Positions 7,147-12,920 of a stretch of 17,877 nt of DNA are shown piece after piece (within the stretch, counting starts at the first letter, position 1; every line of letters starts with the position of its first letter). Where the stretch lies: the NCBI GenBank assembly GCA_934177995.1, contig CAKPPW010000027.1:1-17877 (forward strand), given 5' to 3'. The notes under the pieces were generated by a model. That model had not been told where the DNA came from and did not search any database. It worked only from the letters and a program-made list of their open reading frames with translations. The DNA is from an uncultured Bacilli bacterium. GTDB lineage: Bacteria; Bacillota_I; Bacilli_A; RF39; UBA660. Both the position numbers and the translations under genes were made by a program.

Positions 7147-7908
7147 ATGAAAAATAATATTGAAGAAAACTATTTAGGATTATCATTTTTTAATCAATTA
7201 AAAATATATGATAAGTTTTTAGAAACATTACAAACTAAAAAGAATAAAAAAGTATCTAGAAGCTTAAATGAAACATTTGATAACTACTTTAACTTTAAAA
7301 TAAACTTACATGAAGCAATTAATAATATTTCTTATTTAAATAAAAATGAACTAGATGAATTAAAAAATGATTTATTAGAACAAATTCGTGAATATGAAAG
7401 TTACTATGATGAAAAAAAAGAGTCTTTTAGTGAGGGTATTAGACGTTTTAATTATCATCTAGGTTCATTCTATCCGTTTGGTACTTGTGAAAATTTAAAT
7501 AAAATGTTATTTTTTCCTGAAAAATTAACTGATACTGATACAGATCTATTTATAGAAGAATATGACCAATTACTAATTGAAGAAAAAATGAATACTATTG
7601 AAGATTTTACATTTTCCTATATTTTATTAAATGAATTTTTTCTGCCAAGAGAAGTATATTTTTTTGGAAGTGAAGATGATATAGAAAATATTATGAAAGG
7701 AGTATTAAAAGATAATTATGAAGATTATGAAAATTTGAGTACTGATAATAAATTTCATATATTAGAAGATCTTATAAGATGTGTAAATGAGTATTTAGAT
7801 AGTCCTAAAATAAATTTTAATACTTCACAAAAAATACAGAAAGTTGCTACTACAAATAAAAAACAAGCTAAACAAAAGTATATTAATAAAAAAATTAATA
7901 GAAGATAA
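7147..7908 (+). CDS. Unknown 253-aa cytoplasmic protein
   Basis: I do not recognise this protein. It has no signal peptide or membrane segment. The body is acidic and predicted to be largely helical, with charged stretches such as NKNELDELKNDLLEQIREYE (about 66-85) that could form a coiled coil. The last 30 residues are strongly basic (KKQAKQKYINKKINRR), a possible nucleic-acid- or ribosome-binding tail. The start follows GGAGGG at good spacing and a perfect consensus promoter, so it is probably well expressed. It stands alone between the serpin terminator and the rplS promoter. No catalytic motif can be seen. Confidence 0.7.
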   Translation: MKNNIEENYLGLSFFNQLKIYDKFLETLQTKKNKKVSRSLNETFDNYFNFKINLHEAINNISYLNKNELDELKNDLLEQIREYESYYDEKKESFSEGIRRFNYHLGSFYPFGTCENLNKMLFFPEKLTDTDTDLFIEEYDQLLIEEKMNTIEDFTFSYILLNEFFLPREVYFFGSEDDIENIMKGVLKDNYEDYENLSTDNKFHILEDLIRCVNEYLDSPKINFNTSQKIQKVATTNKKQAKQKYINKKINRR

Positions 7909-7992
7909 AAGAGGTGGTAGTGTAAATAAATCTTTCTTTTCTTTTTTTGTATATTCCGATAAACTTTTTCTCAGTAGGCTAAAATTACCCTC
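7909..7992. other. Spacer with T-rich tract
   Basis: A pyrimidine tract (7931-7948, ending in seven Ts) follows the unknown gene. AAAAGA (7907-7912) could pair with TCTTTT (7935-7940) across a long loop, so this may be a weak terminator, but no convincing GC-containing stem exists. Confidence 0.25.
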
Positions 7993-8021
7993 TTGCACAT
8001 TCTAAAAACATTTGCTATAAT
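7993..8021 (+). promoter_or_regulatory. rplS promoter with extended -10
   Basis: TTGCAC (7993-7998), a 17-nt spacer and TATAAT (8016-8021), with TGC immediately before the -10 box (extended -10). The start codon of rplS is 75 bp away, which leaves room for a structured leader. Confidence 0.8.
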
Positions 8022-8035
8022 AAATACCGTCAAAA

Positions 8036-8090
8036 GAAAGTGTTCCGCTTTACATATTATATATGAACACTGGTTATAGTTAGGAGGAAT
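8036..8090 (+). ncRNA. Candidate ribosomal protein L19 leader
   Basis: AGTGTTC (8039-8045) and GAACACT (8065-8071) form a 7-bp stem enclosing CGCTTTACAT and an AT-rich loop. The stem lies in the 5' UTR of rplS, with the AGGAGG ribosome site (8082-8087) just downstream. Firmicutes carry a conserved L19 leader at this location, thought to mediate feedback by the ribosomal protein. The position and the GTTCCGCTTTAC sequence agree with my memory of that family; no covariance search was possible. Confidence 0.6.
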
Positions 8091-8095
8091 AGACG

Positions 8096-8461
8096 ATGAA
8101 TATTATTGACAAAATCAATGAAAAACAAATTAATCCTGAAATTCCTGAATTTAGAGTTGGAGATACTGTTCGTGTTGATGTAAAAATCAAAGAAGGTAAA
8201 AGAGAACGTATTCAGGCATTTGAAGGTGTTGTTGTTGCAAGACGTGGTGGTAGTGTTTCTGAAACATTTACTGTTCGTAAGATGTCATCTGGAGTAGGAG
8301 TAGAAAGAATTTTCCCAATTCATTCTCCAAAGATTGATAAGATTACAGTAGTACGTCGTGGTCGCGTTCATAGAGCTAAACTAACATTCTTAAAAGGAAT
8401 GGTTGGTCAATACAAAATCAAAGAACGTGGACAAAAACAAAAGAAAGTAACAGAAGAGTAG
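8096..8461 (+). CDS. rplS: 50S ribosomal protein L19
   Basis: 121 aa, the normal length for L19. It contains the family signatures FRVGDTVRVDVKIKEG, RERIQAFEGVVVARRGG, SETFTVRKMSSGVGVERIFP and SPKIDKITVVRRGRVHRAKL. L19 sits at the interface of the 30S and 50S subunits, near an intersubunit bridge. The start is fixed by AGGAGG eight bases upstream. The gene is not in the usual rpsP-rimM-trmD-rplS order here: no trmD or rimM lies upstream, and the neighbour on the left is an unknown protein. It has its own promoter and leader. A terminator overlaps the stop codon, and the signal peptidase gene follows. Confidence 0.98.
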   Translation: MNIIDKINEKQINPEIPEFRVGDTVRVDVKIKEGKRERIQAFEGVVVARRGGSVSETFTVRKMSSGVGVERIFPIHSPKIDKITVVRRGRVHRAKLTFLKGMVGQYKIKERGQKQKKVTEE

Positions 8462-8478
8462 ATTAGTCTACTTTTTTT
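8453..8478 (+). terminator. rplS terminator overlapping the stop codon
   Basis: AGTAGA (8457-8462) pairs with TCTACT (8467-8472) around TTAG, and seven Ts start at the stem base. The TAG stop of rplS (8459-8461) is inside the left arm. The lepB start is only 15 bp past the T tract and no promoter is visible between, so lepB may depend on read-through. Confidence 0.75.
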
Positions 8479-8492
8479 GCTTAGGTGAAAAT

Positions 8493-8981
8493 ATGGAAAA
8501 AATGAAAGAATTAATACCGTATATAATAATATTAGTTGTGGTTATTTTAATAAAGAGTTTTATTGTCTCTCCGATAAGAGTTAATGGAACTAGTATGGTA
8601 CCAACTCTTCATCCTAAAGATATTATGATTTTAAATAGAATGGCTTATTATACTAAAAATCCTAAAAGATTTGATATTGTAGTAGTAGATCTTGAAGATG
8701 AAAAAGTTATTAAAAGAGTGATAGGCTTACCGGGAGAAAAAATAGAATACCGTGATAATACCTTGTATGTTAATGGTAAAAAGGTAAAAGAAAATATAAA
8801 AGATCTTGATACCGCTGATTATGAAAGTGGTAAGATTCCTAAGAACTCTTATTTAGTACTGGGAGATAATAGAAGAGGATCATATGATGGAAGAATGTTT
8901 GGCTTTGTTAAGAAAAGTCAAATAGAAGGGAAAACATCTTTAACTATCTTTCCATTTAATAGAATTGGCCTAAAAAATTAA
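8493..8981 (+). CDS. lepB: Signal peptidase I (type I leader peptidase)
   Basis: 162 aa, the short single-anchor form found in Gram-positive bacteria. One N-terminal transmembrane segment (about 8-26) holds the catalytic domain outside the membrane. The Ser-Lys dyad is S34 in NGTSMVPTL and K74 in VIKRVIGLPGE. Box E is present as VLGDNRRGSYDGR, with Gly where Ser is usual in SxDSR. It removes Sec signal peptides from exported proteins. The start follows AGGTGA at suitable spacing. Pairing of rplS with lepB is a common arrangement in Firmicutes, often followed by the GTPase gene ylqF, which is absent here. Confidence 0.95.
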   Translation: MEKMKELIPYIIILVVVILIKSFIVSPIRVNGTSMVPTLHPKDIMILNRMAYYTKNPKRFDIVVVDLEDEKVIKRVIGLPGEKIEYRDNTLYVNGKKVKENIKDLDTADYESGKIPKNSYLVLGDNRRGSYDGRMFGFVKKSQIEGKTSLTIFPFNRIGLKN

Positions 8982-9005
8982 AGTTTCTAAATGGGAACTT
9001 TTTTT
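8980..9005 (+). terminator. lepB terminator overlapping the stop codon
   Basis: AAGTTTC (8981-8987) pairs with GGAACTT (8994-9000), including one T-G wobble, around TAAATG, and runs into TTTTT. The TAA stop of lepB (8979-8981) touches the stem. Confidence 0.75.
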
Positions 9006-9007
9006 GG

Positions 9008-9013
9008 TATAAT
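9008..9013 (+). promoter_or_regulatory. -10 box for the 9042 gene
   Basis: TATAAT stands 28 bp upstream of the start codon and only a few bases after the lepB terminator. The corresponding -35 window falls in the terminator stem and has no good match, so promoter strength is uncertain. Confidence 0.45.
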
Positions 9014-9041
9014 CTTTTCTAAAAGAAAGGAATGAATTGTT

Positions 9042-9452
9042 ATGAAAAAACAAAATTTTGAAATTGATGTTATTGCTATTTCATTACTTTATCAAAAACA
9101 GTATTCTAATAAAGATATATTATCATTTGATGAGTACTTGGAATATAGAAAGTCTATTAAAGAAAGTTTAGAGATGATGAATGTTTCATATTTAACAACT
9201 ATAAAAGAAAATGATTTTTCTTTATATGATATTGCAACTAATCAAGATGAAATAATAGTTAGGCTTAAAGAAAATATAGATATAAAGGAAGCTTGGCTGA
9301 AACATGTGTGTTCATTACCTATTCCTACTTTAATAGCTTCTTTAACTGATGATGCTTTAAGTACTATAGGTATATTTCCTAATAAAGAAAGGTTAAGAAA
9401 AGTATATAAAAAAGAATATACCATGACTAGAAGGAAGAATTTTAATGTATAA
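9042..9452 (+). CDS. Unknown 136-aa protein coupled to ogt
   Basis: I do not recognise this small soluble protein. It lacks signal or membrane segments. Visible elements are an N-terminal EIDVIAISLLYQKQY, a mixed middle region and a basic tail (KVYKKEYTMTRRKNFNV). The start follows AGAAAGG. Its last bases overlap the ATG of ogt (9445) by 8 bp, so both are translated together, and its function could relate to DNA alkylation repair or be incidental. No metal-binding or catalytic motif is apparent. Confidence 0.7.
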   Translation: MKKQNFEIDVIAISLLYQKQYSNKDILSFDEYLEYRKSIKESLEMMNVSYLTTIKENDFSLYDIATNQDEIIVRLKENIDIKEAWLKHVCSLPIPTLIASLTDDALSTIGIFPNKERLRKVYKKEYTMTRRKNFNV

Positions 9453-9956
9453 ATATAAATATATAACACCAGCTAACTTTAGTGATATGTTTATGTCTAG
9501 TGATGGAAAGTATTTAACAGGACTTTGGTTTGAAGGATCAAGTGATGAGGAGAAGCATAAAGATAATTTAATTTATAAAGAGTTACCTATATTTAAAGAT
9601 ACTTGCTTATGGTTAGATGAATATTTTAAAGGGAATAGCACTAACTTTACTCCCCTTATATAAACTTGATAATTTATCGCCGTTTAGAAAACAAGTTACT
9701 GATATAATGCTTAAAATACCTTATGGTAAAACTGTTAGTTATAAAGATATAGCAGATGAGATAGCTAAGAATAATAATATTTCTAAGATGTCTAGTCAAG
9801 CAGTAGGTGGAGCAGTAGGAGCTAATCCTATTTGTTTAATAATACCTTGTCATAGAGTAATTGGTAAGAATGGTAATTTAACTGGTTATAGTGGAAGGAC
9901 TTAATAATAAAAAAGAACTATTAAAATTAGAAAAAATCAAAATAAAAGAGCAGTAA
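9445..9956 (+). pseudogene. ogt: Methylated-DNA-[protein]-cysteine S-methyltransferase, split by two frameshifts
   Basis: Three reading frames together encode one Ogt/MGMT protein of about 170 aa. The N-terminal part is in frame 1 (9445 to about 9655, ending WLDEYFKGNSTNFTP). The catalytic part is in frame 2 (PLYKLDNLSPFRKQV...SYKDIADEIA...IIPCHRVIGKNG). The C-terminal part is in frame 3 from 9897 (GLNNKKELLKLEK...KEQ, stop 9954-9956). The first break is at CCCC 9652-9655, explained by one extra C. The second is at 9893-9898, explained by one extra A in GGAAGGA. The active-site PCHRV cysteine is intact, as is the helix-turn-helix region. The enzyme normally transfers the O6-methyl group of guanine to this cysteine. 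The exact pattern of two single-base insertions fits either recent decay or sequencing error. The start has AAGGAAG and overlaps the gene before it. Confidence 0.85.
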
Positions 9957-9965
9957 TGCTCTTTT
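9944..9965. terminator. Bidirectional terminator between convergent genes
   Basis: AAAAGAGCA (9944-9952) and TGCTCTTTT (9957-9965) form a perfect 9-bp stem with loop GTAA. The ogt stop codon lies in the loop and the last codons of the minus-strand collagen-like gene lie in the other arm. A/T tracts at the stem bases allow termination from both sides. Confidence 0.8.
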
Positions 9966-10860
9966 AGCTTTTCTTAGAGTTAATTTCATCAATAATAATA
10001 GTAACAGGGGCATTAGCAAAATAAGAATTAGTATTTATGTTTGCTATATCTGGTGTTTTTAAGTAAATAGTCTTTTTAGAAAGATTAACTAGTTCATAAG
10101 GCGTTTTATTATCATTTACTGTAATAATTCCTTGGGCTATTACGGGAAGAGTTTTCTCATTATAAATCCACTGACTAGCTCCTACATAAATATTATCAGT
10201 GTTTAATTGTCTTAGTCCAATAGAGATAAAATCTTTGTTCTCATCAAAAGATTGACTACTTAATTTACAATAACCATAAAGAACAATTGATACTTTATAA
10301 GCACCTATTCTTGTAAAATAAATTAAGTTTTCTCTTTCATCTAATGTTAAAATATTTTGATTATCTAGTTCTTTTCTAGATATGGGTACTCTTTCATTTT
10401 CTAAAACAGAAATTCCTTCACTTGTGCCATTTTCAAAAGTGGCTAAATAAACTATACCAAGTTGTTCTCTACCATTTGGACCAGTTGGGCCAGTTGCACC
10501 TTGCTCACCTTGTGGTCCTCTTGGTCCTTCTATTTTCCCAGCATCAATCCATTTCTTATCATTATCACTCCAAATGAATAAATTTCCATTTACTAAATAG
10601 CTATCGCCAACATTACCAGTAGGATGATTTCTTAATAACTCATCAAGTGTAGCATAAGTACCTTTAAAGGTAATACCAGTTCCATCTTTACCCTTTGGAA
10701 TATAAAAGTCTAAAAGGTGATTAGGTCCTCCGGTTATATCAATTACTTTAGCATTACCTTCATCAGTAGTAAATGTTGAACGAACATTAATAGTTTCTGA
10801 TAAACCTCTAGGTCCGGTAGGTCCTAGAATATAACAGTTTTTTAAACATTTCTTAGACAT
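9964..10860 (-). CDS. Collagen-like repeat protein
   Basis: 298 aa, no signal peptide or membrane segment. Two short Gly-X-Y runs are present: GPTGPRG (13-19) and, at 112-130, six consecutive triplets beginning GPRGPQ. Between them is a small module (FTTDEGNAKVIDITGG...LDFYIPKGKDG) and a segment (GTYATLDELLRNHP..GDSYLVNGNLFIWS...) of the kind seen in bacterial collagen-like and phage tail-fibre proteins. The C-terminal 160 residues look like a beta-rich globular head (BclA/C1q-like by architecture, not by proven homology). Such proteins trimerise and often coat spores or cell surfaces; the absence of a leader resembles exosporium or phage-type proteins. The start ATG has AAAGGAAG upstream. 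A phage origin is possible, but no other phage gene is nearby. Confidence 0.75.
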   Translation of the reverse strand: MSKKCLKNCYILGPTGPRGLSETINVRSTFTTDEGNAKVIDITGGPNHLLDFYIPKGKDGTGITFKGTYATLDELLRNHPTGNVGDSYLVNGNLFIWSDNDKKWIDAGKIEGPRGPQGEQGATGPTGPNGREQLGIVYLATFENGTSEGISVLENERVPISRKELDNQNILTLDERENLIYFTRIGAYKVSIVLYGYCKLSSQSFDENKDFISIGLRQLNTDNIYVGASQWIYNEKTLPVIAQGIITVNDNKTPYELVNLSKKTIYLKTPDIANINTNSYFANAPVTIIIDEINSKKS

Positions 10861-10920
10861 AAGTATACTTCCTTTCTATATAATGTATGAAGACATAAAA
10901 AAAAGAATAATTATAATTAA

Positions 10921-11541
10921 CTATTCTGTAATTCTTCCTATTCTAAACTGGTAAAGACTCTTATCAGTAAGAATTGTCTCCTTTAGGCTAGTTTCTAATC
11001 CTTTGTATTGAAAATATTCGGATGTCTTGGAATTGTTTTCTTCTTTATTATTTCTTGTTCTGATAACACTATCATAAACCATGTTGATATCTTCATCACT
11101 TAAATTATCATTGTTAGCTTTTATAGCTAGTTTGATAATTTCTTTTACCTCATCATTTTCTTCTTTATAATAAATAGACATTATGTCAACACTATTGTTA
11201 GTGACTTGAAAAACATAAGTTATATTATTAGTGGTATACTCATAAAAACTATCTTTTTTTTCCATTTTATCTTGCTTAATAGTGTATTTATCTAAATTTT
11301 TTTCTTTTAAAATTTTATTATAACTTGTAATTAACTTTTTTAAACTAATATTTTCAATTGTCTCTAATTTAGTCATCTCAGAAAAATCTATTTTATTAGC
11401 TTTTTCATTTTCTTTATCTAAATAATCTTTTGTCAGTTTAGCACCTAAAAAATATGCTCCCGTTCCTAATATTATAGTTATCAATATTAAAATTATTTTA
11501 TCTTTCTTCGTTAATTTTTTCTTTTCTTTTTTCTTCTTCAT
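10921..11541 (-). CDS. Single-pass membrane protein of unknown function
   Basis: About 206 aa. A lysine-rich N-terminus (MKKKKEKKKLTKKDK) is followed by one hydrophobic segment (about 16-34: IILILITIILGTGAYFLGA), giving an inside-to-outside anchor. The external part is charged and helical, ending in KSLYQFRIGRITE. No conserved motif is recognised. I place the start at the ATG at 11541 because AAGGTGAT lies immediately upstream. The longer version starting with GTG at 11550 would use part of this Shine-Dalgarno site as its start codon. It reads in the same direction as the collagen-like gene, 60 bp before it. Confidence 0.7.
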   Translation of the reverse strand: MKKKKEKKKLTKKDKIILILITIILGTGAYFLGAKLTKDYLDKENEKANKIDFSEMTKLETIENISLKKLITSYNKILKEKNLDKYTIKQDKMEKKDSFYEYTTNNITYVFQVTNNSVDIMSIYYKEENDEVKEIIKLAIKANNDNLSDEDINMVYDSVIRTRNNKEENNSKTSEYFQYKGLETSLKETILTDKSLYQFRIGRITE

Positions 11542-11545
11542 TACT

Positions 11546-11564
11546 ATCACCTTAATGTATTATA
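11546..11564 (-). promoter_or_regulatory. Ribosome site and extended -10 box of the 11541 gene
   Basis: On the minus strand, TGTTATAAT (TATAAT at 11564-11559, preceded by TGT) is an extended -10 element, followed closely by the AAGGTGAT Shine-Dalgarno (11553-11546). The mRNA leader would be very short. The nearest -35-like box, TTAACA, has a 19-nt spacer. Confidence 0.5.
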
Positions 11565-11606
11565 ACATATTTTTTTAAAACACTGTTAATTTTCCTGAAT
11601 TTTAGT

Positions 11607-11626
11607 TATAATATAAAAGAAAGGAG
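11607..11626 (+). promoter_or_regulatory. -10 box and ribosome site of the Smr gene
   Basis: TATAAT (11607-11612) and AAGGAG (11621-11626) precede the ATG at 11632. No good -35 box is seen. This promoter diverges from the one at 11559-11564, and the two share a region of less than 50 bp. Confidence 0.5.
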
Positions 11627-11631
11627 TAGTT

Positions 11632-11895
11632 ATGTATCTTTCAAGTATTAGAAGTATTGACTTGCATGGAATGGATAGAATTACTGCAAAGATTACAGTT
11701 GATGAATTTATAACAGATTTAATAAGATTAAAAGAAGATAAAGGGGTAATTATTCACGGTATTGGAACTGGCATATTAAGAAAGGAAGTAGCAACCTATC
11801 TCAAACAGGATAGAAGAGTTAAAGAATATAAACTTGACTTTATGAATCCTGGTTGTACAATAGTAGTTATAGAGCCTGATAGGTTGACAAAATGA
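11632..11895 (+). CDS. Stand-alone Smr-domain protein
   Basis: 87 aa. It has the two Smr signatures, DLHG at residues 10-13 and HGIGTGILR at 42-50, followed by CTIVVIE as the last strand. The whole protein is one Smr domain, as found at the C-terminus of MutS2, where it has nuclease activity linked to recombination control and, in Firmicutes, to ribosome rescue after collisions. Here there is no MutS2 ATPase part, and the gene is complete with start and stop, so it is not a truncation in the assembly. The 3' end carries the promoter of the next gene. Confidence 0.9.
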   Translation: MYLSSIRSIDLHGMDRITAKITVDEFITDLIRLKEDKGVIIHGIGTGILRKEVATYLKQDRRVKEYKLDFMNPGCTIVVIEPDRLTK

Positions 11896-11912
11896 GAAAA
11901 AAGAGGTATAAT
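11884..11912 (+). promoter_or_regulatory. Perfect consensus promoter overlapping the end of the Smr gene
   Basis: TTGACA (11884-11889), 17 nt, TATAAT (11907-11912). All twelve bases match. The -35 box is within the last codons of the Smr gene, and its stop codon (11893-11895) is in the spacer. It should drive the 321/862-aa operon. Confidence 0.85.
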
Positions 11913-11943
11913 ATGAGCCGACATAGAGAGAAGGGGGATTCTT

Positions 11944-12909
11944 ATGTATACAGAAGAATATGATAAACGACCATTTCCATTTAGAGACTTTTTGTTAAAG
12001 TTTATTATAATTGTAATTTTTGCATTGTTTCTTATTTGGTTGATTCCAAAGTTTATTAGTCCCAAGACTAGTAAGCAAGAAAATTCTTCATCAAAAGTAT
12101 TTCAAAAAAATTTAACAGCTATGAAGAAGGCAAGTATTAATTATTATAGTAAAAAAGCTAATTTACCAACCGATAATAATAAAGAAGTGATTACTTTACG
12201 TCAGATGATTAGTAAAAAGATGCTTACACCTTTTACTGATAAAAATGGTAAAGCTTGTGATGTTACAAAGAGTTATTCAGAAATAACTTCTGATAATGGT
12301 GAGTATATTTTAAAAGTAAAATTAAAGTGTAGTAATGAAGAAGATTATGTTTTAACTAAACTTGGAAGCTATTCATATTGTACTACAGAAGTATGTGAAA
12401 AAGATCTTAGTAAAACTGATACTACCAATAATAATACAGTACCAGATACTACTAAATCAGATTCTAGTGATACATCAGATGATGAAGTAGAAACACCTGA
12501 TACAAGTAAAACAGAAGATACAACTGATAATACTAATGATACATCTAATTCTTCTGATACAAATTCTAGCACTGTTAATTATATTTATGAGTATAAAAAA
12601 ACTACTGCTGGTGTATTTTCTAAGTGGACACCTTGGTCTGGTAAAGCAAAGAATAGTAATAGATATAAAGAAATTACTTGTGGAGCCACTGATAGTAATT
12701 GTTTAAAAGAAATAAAAATAAGTACTAGAAGAGAAGTTATTGGAAAAACAGCTTTAGGTCAAAATGTTGTTGCCACAGTTAGTTACTATCAGACAAGAAC
12801 AAGAACTTATACTCCCGGTATTACTGATACAAAATGGAGTAGTGAAAATGATCAATCCCTTTTAAAAGCTGGCTATAAAATGACTGGTAATAAAAAGGAA
12901 GCAAATTAG
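11944..12909 (+). CDS. Single-pass envelope protein with W-rich C-terminal region
   Basis: 321 aa. One transmembrane segment (about 19-37) follows a short cytoplasmic N-terminus (MYTEEYDKRPFPFRDF). The outer part begins with a pilin-like helix-and-strand region (about 50-150: LTAMKKASINYYSKKANLP, LRQMISKKMLTPF, then three to five Cys including YCTTEVC). A D/S/T/N-rich linker follows (about 153-210). The C-terminal region contains FSKWTPWSGKA and TRTRTYTPG, loosely similar to thrombospondin-type W-x-x-W repeats, with a Cys pair. The cysteines suggest disulfides outside the cell. I do not recognise the family. It is first in an operon: the next start is 11 bp after its stop. The ribosome site AGGGGGA and a perfect promoter suggest strong expression. 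Confidence 0.7.
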   Translation: MYTEEYDKRPFPFRDFLLKFIIIVIFALFLIWLIPKFISPKTSKQENSSSKVFQKNLTAMKKASINYYSKKANLPTDNNKEVITLRQMISKKMLTPFTDKNGKACDVTKSYSEITSDNGEYILKVKLKCSNEEDYVLTKLGSYSYCTTEVCEKDLSKTDTTNNNTVPDTTKSDSSDTSDDEVETPDTSKTEDTTDNTNDTSNSSDTNSSTVNYIYEYKKTTAGVFSKWTPWSGKAKNSNRYKEITCGATDSNCLKEIKISTRREVIGKTALGQNVVATVSYYQTRTRTYTPGITDTKWSSENDQSLLKAGYKMTGNKKEAN

Positions 12910-12920
12910 GAGGAATAATT

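Noticed and set aside
9649..9661. Programmed frameshift or phase variation in ogt
   Set aside because: A C4 run is too short for efficient slippage, no stimulatory structure is evident, and a second unrelated frameshift exists downstream.
9617..9904. Separate 95-aa methyltransferase with its own ATG at 9617
   Set aside because: The first residues (MNILKGIALTLL) are out-of-frame translation of the upstream Ogt segment; the real gene begins at 9445 and is frameshifted.
11542..11550. GTG start for the minus-strand membrane protein
   Set aside because: The GTG is part of the AAGGTGAT ribosome site that serves the ATG at 11541.
12369..12572. Minus-strand frame rich in Val, Leu and Ser
   Set aside because: It is a shadow of the D/T/S-rich linker of the 321-aa protein.
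12595..12650. True thrombospondin type 1 repeat in the 321-aa protein
   Set aside because: FSKWTPWSG resembles the start of such repeats, but the Cys pattern and the rest of the domain do not follow the family.
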